Positions 8,986 through 15,841 of a stretch of DNA of 30,000 bases are shown here, one piece after another (positions within the stretch are counted from its first letter, which is position 1; each line of letters begins with the position of its first letter). This stretch comes from Takakia lepidozioides (taxonomy: Eukaryota > Streptophyta > Takakiopsida > Takakiales > Takakiaceae): positions 1 through 30,000 of the forward strand of contig JAKLZA010000218.1 of assembly GCA_030704615.1 (NCBI GenBank). Reading direction: 5' to 3'. Below the pieces are notes generated by a model, which saw only the letters and a list, made by a program, of their open reading frames with translations, did not search any database and was not told the origin of the DNA. The position numbers and the translations under genes were made by a program.

Positions 8986-10127
8986 GTACATAAACTTTGC
9001 ACTCATTCCGTCCGGAGCCATTCAAAGGGTTCCACCATTCTTCCTGGCGTGGAGGACACCTGGAGGTCGTGGAACGATGTACACAGAAGTAATGGCGAAG
9101 GAGTGGCATGCCGAGCATTTGGTAAACTGCCCTGGTATGTGGATCTCCCAAGTGGGACCGTTGACCTCTCGGAGGTTAACTTGAAGAAGGAAGCGAATGC
9201 CAGGGCTATGAAGGCGCAATCGGATCCCCAACCAGAGGACGCGGAAAGACTGAAAGCAGAGGAGGCAGCCAAGCAGAAAGCACTGAGAAAGTCAGCCAAG
9301 GCGGCAGCGTTGGCGAAGGAGCAGATGGAGAAGCAGGCAGCTGAGCAGCCCAAGGACAGGAAGAAAAGAACGCGCAACAAAGGGGCAAGAGACGAAGACC
9401 CCCACACCCAAGAAGAAGAAGCAGCAAAAACAGTCAGCCAGATGAGGAGGATTCGGACGACGATTTCCAGCAGGAAAACACCCAGGGGGCCACACCTCGT
9501 CCGAAAATTCACAAGGGCCAGCGCTCCGGGGGGGGTCGGGCTGCAAAGAGATCACTATACGAGGATGCACCTGGCAGACCCTACCGTGCGGTGCAGATTG
9601 CGGGCAGGGAAGTCCTCAAAACACCCACAATTGTGGAGTGTGTTAATGAAAATTTCCTAACTGCTCTGACCAGAAGGCTGGAGATAACGAGTTTGAGGAA
9701 GGCGATCGAGGCCCACCAGGGGAAGGGGAAGAGGAAGGCCACTGGCAATGATATGGAGGACACTCCTGGCTACACAAAGATGATGGAGTATTTTGTGGCG
9801 ATGAGCCACGGCAAAAAGAGCACAGTCGGGGGCAGGGCGGTGAAAGCCTCCATCGACATGATCCTTGTGGATATCCCGGATGGGCAGGAGATACTGGGGC
9901 TGGGCTCAGTTCCTGGTGGAACAAGTACGACGAAACGATACTGGAGCCACACATTCGGGTTCGCAGCCAACATGTTGGACGACGTTGGCTGTGTTGTTGT
10001 GCTAGCAGCCGATGGAGAAGTCACTGAGAATGATATCAAAGTATGGACGGGGAGAAGTGCAGCACCCATCCTGAAAAAGATCTGGACTTGCATCAACACG
10101 CAGGGTCTTCTCAACGATGGCCAGAAG
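8986..10127 (+). pseudogene. Large exon: linker plus methyltransferase motif IV region
   Basis: Begins RYINFALIPSGAIQRVPPFF, then GTMYTEVMAKEWHAEHLV. Near 9155 the frame changes to a Lys/Glu/Ala-rich, coiled-coil-like linker (SEVNLKKEANARAM to KQAAEQPKDRKKRTRN). Near 9400 it changes again to an acidic linker (PDEEDSDDDFQQENT), and then one long frame runs to 10127. That frame contains KASIDMILVDIPDG (catalytic-loop position 9870-9881), TTKRYWSHTFGFAANML and VGCVVVLAADGEV. This is the layout of motif IV and the following strand in beta-class amino-methyltransferases, which add a methyl group from S-adenosylmethionine to N4 of cytosine or N6 of adenine. The canonical (D/S)PPY is DIPD here, so activity is doubtful. 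The exon ends at CAGAAG|GTATGC in phase 0. Confidence 0.6.
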
Positions 10128-10222
10128 GTATGCTGTGGTTCTCCTCTGCTATGTCAATTTCTTGGCCAAATTGCCCCTGTACATGTAGGCCACCTCTGAC
10201 GTTTTCATTTCCTTCTCTGCAG

Positions 10223-10484
10223 ACTCTTATCTTTCAGGCATTTTGCTTCGTGAAGGAACATTCGAAATTCAAATTACGTGAAGCAGGAAGACTTGTTGAT
10301 TCCACAGTTGATCCACTGGAGTATAACGTCCTGTTCAACCATGTGGGAGAGAAGGACATTCTTTGTGATTTGTCGGGCAAGCCATGGAGGTATGGCAGGA
10401 CCAGGAGTCCTGCATTCATCCAGACGCTCATGGAAACGTGTACGGATGTTGAAGGCAGGGTCCTTGACGTCACTGCAAATACAG
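10223..10484 (+). CDS. Methyltransferase exon with motifs X and I
   Basis: Follows the polypyrimidine acceptor CCTTCTCTGCAG in phase 0. It reads TLIFQAFCFVKEHSKFKLRE to KDILCDLSGKPWRYGRTRSP, then AFIQTLMETC and RVLDVTANTG (10457-10484). The KP-containing helix followed by LD-x-x-A-x-x-G corresponds to motifs X and I of beta-class amino-methyltransferases, where DPFAGSG is usual and the glycine loop binds S-adenosylmethionine. That motif I follows motif IV in the protein is itself the beta-class order. The donor ACAG|GTGAGA falls within motif I, in phase 1. Confidence 0.62.
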
Positions 10485-10539
10485 GTGAGAACGTTAATTG
10501 AATGCGGCACTGAAATTGACACCATTTCCGTTTCTGTAG

Positions 10540-10832
10540 TTTGCTTGTGCGAGGAAGCGACTCATTCTTGAGTTTGGCTGTGGTTGTCGTATGAATTCGC
10601 AGGTGCCTGTATGTGGGCGGGAAGGATGTCGAACCGATTGTGTTCTCATTTGAGGGGATACGGCCTTGTACGATTACAATTTGGCGGGCCTTCAGCGTCT
10701 GCCTCCGACTGAGGATCCCAAAAAACGCAGAAGAGGACGTGGAAGGAGAGGAGGAAGATGAAGAGGAGGAAGTCCGGGAAATTCGTTCGATGCAGGGGCG
10801 CCCGAAGCCGCTTCCCCAATGCCTGTCTTCGA
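10540..10832 (+). pseudogene. Rest of methyltransferase domain and acidic tail, frames disturbed
   Basis: After a TTTCTGTAG acceptor the sequence reads FACARKRLILEFGCG. This looks like the helix and strand after motif I (ACxxxKRxIxxE, where the acidic residue normally contacts the S-adenosylmethionine ribose). It is two bases out of phase with the preceding exon. Near 10590-10620 the frame changes again to GGKDVEPIVFSFEGIRP, then an acidic run (AEEDVEGEEEDEEEE), then GSPGNSFDAGAPEAASPMPVF in a third frame, up to TTCGA|GTGAGT. The last junction joins the next exon in phase. Confidence 0.45.
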
Positions 10833-10948
10833 GTGAGTTGCACCATAGTAAGTGTATTGGTTTCGGTTGTAGGGACCATGCAACCTGCCGATGATTCCCT
10901 GTTTGAATTCTCTAATGTACTTCATTCTATGTTTGTGCGTACACTCAG

Positions 10949-11516
10949 CCTTGCAGAGTCGTCCGACGAGGAGAAGCTGGGAGACTTGCTCAAATCGGAC
11001 CCTGTTGCAGAGGAGGAGACAGAATCGCATCGGCCATTCTTTGCCAGAAAATCGTTTCTCGCGAGTCCCCAGAAGCCCTTTTTTCTACCAGCGTATGCAG
11101 ACACGGCTGCCAAAGAAGCCATCAGGAGGGAGGATAGGCCTACTCGGTTAGAGCAATTGACATACGGGAATGAGCAGAGAATTATAATGAGGCGTGAGGC
11201 CAAACATAGAATTGTGAAAGGCAGAGTAGGGAAGTTCGTAATAGAATCCGCGTCCGAGAGCGAGGGGAATGTCGAGGAGACTTCCGCACCCAGGTGGACA
11301 GTTCCGGCTGGTGAGGATGGTATTTTTGAGGGGAGGGCTTCTCAGAGTAACAGCGGTAGCGGCAGTGCAGGTTCGGAGGCAGGTGGAAGGCAGCCATCCT
11401 TGCATGGGGCGGGGATGCATCGGACAGTGATAGCGGATCCTCACCATAGCAAAGTCTCATTTGGATCCTTTTGTTGTACAGTTCTGAAACACTTAATGAA
11501 TATATTGACGATTTGA
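10949..11516 (+). CDS. C-terminal exon, disordered Ser/Glu/Gly-rich tail
   Basis: After the acceptor TACACTCAG the frame reads LAESSDEEKLGDLLKSDP to KPFFLPAYADTAAKEAIRRE, then RLEQLTYGNEQRIIMRREAK, and a Ser/Gly/Glu-rich end to a TGA at 11514-11516. Low-complexity, probably disordered; no domain is recognised. The junction from 10832 is in phase (GA plus C gives Asp). The frame also stays open upstream of 10949, so intron retention is possible. Confidence 0.55.
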
Positions 11517-11578
11517 AAAATCATTGTGTTCAGACTGCTTGTCCATTCCCTACATTTCTTCCGCCAACCAAAATCTAT

Positions 11579-11584
11579 AATAAA
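11579..11584 (+). promoter_or_regulatory. Candidate polyadenylation signal AATAAA
   Basis: AATAAA occurs 63 bases after the stop of the last plus-strand exon, a suitable place for 3' end formation. The motif is short, so chance occurrence is possible. Confidence 0.4.
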
Positions 11585-11694
11585 AGCAGAAGAAGAGACG
11601 CAAACTTCAGTGAAGAACCCTACAAGTAATTTATGCACACCATCGACCGGGAACTTGAAGCCATGAAAACCCTGCCGTTTCTAACATTCCTATT

Positions 11695-11975
11695 GGGAAA
11701 TTTGGCGCCGAAATAGCCCAGTTTGCGCCTTCGTTATATGGGCCTCAAAAATTCCACGGATGAATTACTGCACCAAAATATTGCGATGGAAGCCTTCAGC
11801 ACAAGGCACTTCACCACATTCCACTTGGGTATTTCGGCGCCGAAATTGCCCGTTCTGCGCCATTAAATACCGCACTATATCACATTTTAAGAGGTAATTT
11901 CGGTGCGAATACCCGGTGGATGTCTTCAAAACACCATTTTAGCACACTGCTCTTGGGAATAACGGCGCCGAAATT
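11695..11975. repeat. Second phased palindrome cluster, five copies
   Basis: Palindrome centres lie at about 11706 (TTTGGCGCCGAAA), 11771 (degenerate, ATTACTGCACCAAAAT), 11838 (TTTCGGCGCCGAAA), 11904 (TTTCGGTGCGAA) and 11966 (AACGGCGCCGAAA). Spacings are 65, 67, 66 and 62 bp. The spacers resemble each other weakly, with CTT/GGGTAT or GGGAAT before several cores, and differ from those at 4.2-5.9 kb. Confidence 0.8.
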
Positions 11976-12078
11976 CCTCATTCCGCATCCTGGACCAGGA
12001 GAAACAGACCCTATTACCGAGGTAAGAGGACATAACACCGTCAATAAAGGCAGGAAAATTCCAATTCCGCGGATGTCC

Positions 12079-12126
12079 GCTCATGAGCTCATAGGCTCAT
12101 AGGCTCATGGGCTCATGCGCTCATGA
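12079..12126. repeat. 8-bp tandem repeat, six copies of GCTCATNN
   Basis: Six consecutive 8-mers: GCTCATGA, GCTCATAG, GCTCATAG, GCTCATGG, GCTCATGC, GCTCATGA. The run ends 11 bases before the 3.7-kb satellite begins, so it marks or lies at the array boundary. Confidence 0.85.
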
Positions 12127-12137
12127 AATAGTAAACC

Positions 12138-12250
12138 TCATATCATGAAAGCACCATGGTTTAATAAAAAAATTCCCCTATACTTGCAGATTGTACCTTC
12201 ATTTCAAAAACCAGATTGCAGGTCTGGAGATAACCTCCAAAACCAAGCCC
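12138..12250. repeat. Module shared with the unit end (diverged internal duplicate)
   Basis: This segment (TCATGAAAGCACCATGGTTT ... CCAGATTGCAGGTCTGGAGA) is matched by a diverged copy at 15409-15530, inside the same unit and about 430 bp before the next unit begins. The repeat unit therefore contains an older internal duplication. Confidence 0.75.
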
Positions 12251-12527
12251 TTCAAGCAACAAGTGTCGTTCTTGCTTAGTTTTATCTAAGTAAGAATATC
12301 TCTACACCTAGCAAGGTGTATCATGACCAGGTTTAGGCCATGAAAAAGTATTTAAAACTGTCATGCTAGGCTACTTGCTGGACCATAAAGGTTACTGTTT
12401 TAGAATCCAGTTTTTGAATAAGTCGCCTTCCCAAAAAAAACAGCCAGCCTGAAGGTATCATAGCATTGCAAATGCATGAGCAAGCATTACATGCAATGAC
12501 ATGGCTTATTTGAGTCTCTGTAAGGAG

Positions 12528-12790
12528 CTGCAGGTCTGGAATGGAATTCCAGGACTTCATGATCAAAACTCTGCCAGGGTAGAAGGTTAGAAGCACACAA
12601 CACCTACTAGCAAGCATGTCTTGAAAATCAAAATTATGATGGGGCCAGGTCTGAAGGTGCTTCAGTGCCAAGTCATAGGCAAGACTTCTAACAACACAAA
12701 ACACAGGGCTGAGTACCCTCAAGCAGATATGGGCCTGGAGTGGAATTCCAGGGCCTCATAAAAAGCTCTGCCAGTTAAAGAAAGGAACTC
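12528..12790. repeat. Diverged monomers of a roughly 200-bp internal repeat
   Basis: GCAGGTCTGGAATGGAATTC plus CTCTGCCAGGGTA (12528-12582) and GGGCCTGGAGTGGAATTC plus CTCTGCCAGTTAA (12730-12780) are related and about 200 bp apart. A third relative, GCAGGCCTGGATTGGTATTC plus CTCTGCCAGGGTA, lies at 15764-15812. GGGCTGAGT precedes the second and third. Confidence 0.7.
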
Positions 12791-13796
12791 AGAAAACCCT
12801 GTCCCCTATATCATGCAATGAAATCACGGTGATATGAGAGCCTTGAAGAATGTTTGTTATCAGACAAGGTCTATCTTCTGATCCATCAAAGCCAAGGCCA
12901 TGATGTTTCATTTCAGAGCCTAGTTTCCATGCAGCCAGAGTTATAGCTGCAGCCCTATACCTTTGTTGAAAACAGCCAGAGCCTTCAGTAGAGATTTGTT
13001 TTCTATGAAGTCCCTTGTGTGTCTTAACTCCAAAAACATGTAGAAGTGGTCATCAAGAACCAAAAACAAGGGTAAGGAGTAAGAAGGCGATCCTCATTAG
13101 AGCAGACTTGAAGCCGTTTTGAGGCAGCAAGGTGGCAGATTTGAAACAGCAACTGGCATCGGCAGCTTCAGGCGGTAGCAACAATCCCTTATGCAAGAAT
13201 CGGACTCTACAAGCTTCAAGAATTCAAGACAAGTGAAGACCCTCACCTGTGCCCGTCCCAAAAACCACCACATAAAGATGTTGTTAGCGAGGATGCATCA
13301 GGTGAGTGGCAGGTCTTCACAGTTGCTATCCATGTCAGTGCTGAATTCTAAAGCATGTACAGATCACAATTCAAGCAAGGGTAACCTCAAAAGACCTTGA
13401 GTGTTTGCGGTATGCCCTGCGCCATGGCGTCCAACAGATCGTCTCCAACAGAACACAATCACAGTAGAAGGGTTCACAGATAGAGAAGAGCTCGTACAAA
13501 GTGAAAGAGCCATATGTAATATGTAGATAAATAGGGGTAGAGTACTTCCCAACGAGGAGTAAAAGCGCCGCTGCAATTAAAAAGAACCATGAGGGTCTGA
13601 GCAAAGCAATCATCGCTTTGTCACCTGCCAGAGAAGAATCTGCATGACGCCAATGCGCATCCCAAGAGCCAGCCATCACGGGTACCATGCAGCAGTTGGG
13701 GAGCAGATTTACACGGCGCATCATCAAGGATCCCTGAAGCACGAGCTCTGTGCTGTGAAAGGTGTCGACCTGCTTAGGGCACAGATCCCCGATTTC

Positions 13797-13862
13797 TCAT
13801 CCAGGGGGGATGAAAAGTCGCATTCTAGCAGGAGATGCACTGGTCAATGGATGACATCCATT
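13797..13862. repeat. Two short inverted repeats in the satellite unit
   Basis: TCATCC (13797-13802) faces GGATGA (13808-13813) across five bases. AATGGATGACATCCATT (13846-13862) is a perfect 17-base dyad with a central A. Both recur in every unit. Confidence 0.75.
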
Positions 13863-13874
13863 AAAAAGGTAACT

Positions 13875-13887
13875 TTTAGGGTTAGGG
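13875..13887 (+). repeat. Telomere-like motif TTTAGGGTTAGGG
   Basis: One plant-type TTTAGGG followed by TTAGGG. The other strand reads CCCTAACCCTAAA, which contains the plant telo-box core AACCCTAA. It is found once per satellite unit (also near 17580, 21278, 24983 and 28682). Confidence 0.7.
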
Positions 13888-13910
13888 TATAGGCTCAAGT
13901 TTAATAACTG

Positions 13911-13933
13911 CCATCATTTCTAATAAATGATGG
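13911..13933. repeat. Perfect hairpin, 9-bp stem
   Basis: CCATCATTT, loop CTAAT, then AAATGATGG. Present in every satellite unit, 24 bases after the telomere-like motif. Confidence 0.75.
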
Positions 13934-13974
13934 TAAAATTACTCTCTCCTGGATTAAAATAGGTCACCATCGTT

Positions 13975-14200
13975 CATGGAATTCATCCCGTTTGGATGAA
14001 AAAGGAGAAAACAAATGATAAACCAAGATTTATGCACAGCAAGGGTCATCATCCTAATAATTTCATCCAGATTTGGATGAGAAAGGAGATTAGGATGAAA
14101 AACCAAAATCTGCAGAGTAAGCGTCATCATCCTTCAAAAAATTCATCCAGTTTTGGATGAAAAGGGAATTGGGATGAACAACCAAATAACCAGCATTAAA
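13975..14200. repeat. 80-bp sub-repeats with TTCATCC...GGATGAA dyads
   Basis: TTCATCC starts at 13982, 14062 and 14142, exactly 80 bp apart. Each is followed after 4-7 bases by TTGGATGA(A), making a short inverted repeat. The flanks (GTCATCATCC, GGATGAAAAACCAA) are also shared. Present in every satellite unit. Confidence 0.85.
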
Positions 14201-14232
14201 AAGGTTAAGGCCAGATGAAATCCAAAGAGTTA

Positions 14233-14262
14233 TAGAGGGAGAGGGAGAGAGGGGAGAGAGGG
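14233..14262. repeat. GA-rich microsatellite
   Basis: A GAGGGAGAG-type purine tract. Its length differs between units: units 2, 3 and 5 alike, unit 4 six bases shorter, unit 1 with a different internal order. Typical replication-slippage variation. Confidence 0.8.
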
Positions 14263-14293
14263 ACCCACCAGCCAATCCCCTGGCATGGCAGAA

Positions 14294-14342
14294 CCTTACG
14301 GAGTGAGTGTGGTATGCACTCACCCGTAAGGGAGTGCATACC
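14294..14342. repeat. Two mutually exclusive hairpins
   Basis: Stem 1 pairs CCTTACGGAGTGAGTG with CACTCACCCCGTAAGG, with one mismatch and a 7-base loop (unit 1 lacks one C). Stem 2 pairs GGTATGCACTC with GAGTGCATACC, 11 perfect pairs. They share CACTC, so only one can form at a time. The other copies are at 18001-18048, 21699-21748, 25398-25447 and 29103-29152. The unit 2 copy has lost one base of the stem 2 arm. Confidence 0.82.
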
Positions 14343-15841
14343 AAACCCCTTCTCATAAGGTTTCCCCTCTTCCATGTAGTTCTATCCTTAGATTATATTA
14401 TCCAAGGGAGTAGAATCCTACATCCTCTCTTCCTCCGGTCATGAATGAAACATTGGCATAAAGTGTATCATAGCAAGACTGGTATAGTATCACGAGAAAA
14501 GAACAGAGAGTTCAGTGGTATACTTAGCTCTGGATAGGTACAAGTTTTTAGAAAATACCTTTCAGTTTCTCAATAAGCTCTCGCACAGGGAAGAACAGGC
14601 TAGGGAAGGAACCTCGTTCAAGGAACCTTGTCAAGATATAGCAGCAGCTCAGGTCTGTAGTACCATGCCTGTGATATAGACAAAACATCTTCTAGCAACA
14701 GATTAGAGTTGGGTATTTTTTTATGGTGCCACAAGGAGCGAAGCCATATCTAAGAGAAGTATAGAAGCACTTGATCAAAGGACTTGGTAGTCACTCGATC
14801 ATAAGGTATTTGATTCTGATATAAGGCATCGGCTACAAGGGACTAGCTAACAAAAGTAGTGTGCATTGACCGGATCAAGTATAAGGTGTACACGTACTCC
14901 CGTAAGCTGTCTTACCAGGGCTTAGCTCATAATATCGGCATTCAGAAGTCCTTTAGATGCTCAGGTATCATCAAGGATGCCTTACTCTTCATACCCAATC
15001 AATCAACCATACTATTGCTGGAGAAGATCATATCTGGCCAAGGGGGATTCATACCCCAAGGCTTTAAGTTCATCATTCCAGTTTGGAATGTGTTTGCTGC
15101 CTATCTGCCTGCAAGGCTCCTCAAAAAATATCGTCAGTACATCAGAATGAGAAGGTGAAACAGGAAAGGAGAAGGGTAGATGGTGTGTACAAAAACCACT
15201 AAGTACACTGATCAGATAAAGAGAGGGAAGATATACATGTCATGTCAAGACATGGACAAGACCACTAAGGTCATTGTCATTGAAAGACAAAGCAGCCCTT
15301 TACAGGGCACCATCTAACAACCACTTCCATGTTTACCATCTCATTTGAATATCCCGTTACATTTCAGGGTATCTGAAAAAACAGGGTGGGAGGGTGGGAT
15401 TCTTGGTCAATCATATTGTGAAAGCACCATAGTTTGACATACAACGATCACCACCATACTTGCCGATTGTAACATCATTTCAAAAACCAGATTGCAGGTC
15501 TGGAGATAAATCTCGAGAGCCAAGCACATAGTACTTTAAATTGCAATTGAAACAGCAAGCCATACATGTCTTAAGCATTTGCCTGTTGACATAATGATTC
15601 CTCATTTTTTGTTGACATGGGTCAAGCCTTACATAATCCAGTTCTTGAGCCATTCATCTTCCTAAAAAGGCATCCTGTGTTGGCTTGAAACCGATCTATC
15701 AGTGCCAAGACACATGCAAGATTCGTAAAGTAGAAACGGGGCTGAGTTTTTTCAGGCATATGCAGGCCTGGATTGGTATTCCGGGGCCTCATAAACAGCT
15801 CTGCCAGGGTAAAAAATAAATAACTCAGAATTCCAGGTCAA

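Larger units (their letters stand above)
6885..11516 (+). pseudogene. ParB/Srx-like plus beta-class DNA methyltransferase-like gene, multi-exon, frameshifted
   Basis: A chain of plus-strand coding segments separated by GT-AG introns. Five junctions keep phase: 8262/8344, 8466/8548, 8763/8986, 10127/10223 and 10832/10949. Three do not: 7557/7700, 7887/7937 and 10484/10540. Further frame changes occur inside exons near 7000, 7141, 7230, 8655, 9155 and 9400. Domain order: acidic N-terminus (6885-6997), ParB/sulfiredoxin-like domain (7141-7557), helical middle (7700-9155), Lys/Glu/Ala-rich linker (9160-9400), amino-methyltransferase-like domain (9590-10600) and a Ser/Glu/Gly-rich tail to 11516. 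ParB-like domains joined to DNA methylases are familiar in bacteria and phages. Finding the pair in an intron-bearing gene suggests an old acquisition or a mobile-element gene. At least eight frame changes argue for a decayed copy; assembly indels are the alternative, but the transposase nearby is intact over 1,200 codons. Confidence 0.65.
12138..15841. repeat. Satellite unit 1 (edge copy)
   Basis: First unit, 3704 bp, next to non-satellite DNA. It carries private differences, for example GATGTTGTTAGC where the others have GATGTGTGTTAGC (about 13278), CACCCGTAAGG where the others have CACCCCGTAAGG (about 14321), and ATCATATCTGG where the others have ATCATACCTGG (about 15030). It shares with unit 2 GTGTCGTTCTTGC and GAGCTCGTAC, which units 3-5 have as GTGTCTTTCTTGC and GAGCTCATAC. 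Confidence 0.92.

Noticed and set aside
12366-12722. Minus-strand open frame of 118 codons in the satellite
   Set aside because: It starts at TTG, changes length between units through small indels and stops, and has no recognisable domain.
13875-13887. True telomere or chromosome end
   Set aside because: Only about two telomere-like units per 3.7 kb, internal to a satellite, with no long run.
14607-14640. tRNA-like B box around CGTTCAAGGAACC
   Set aside because: The B-box match is incomplete, and no A box, cloverleaf or acceptor stem can be drawn at the right distance.
14859-15158. 99-codon open frame present in all five satellite units
   Set aside because: It begins with GTG, has no ATG except near its end, matches no family I know, and is kept only because units are nearly identical. 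The four differences seen are two silent and two amino-acid changing, so there is no sign of selection.
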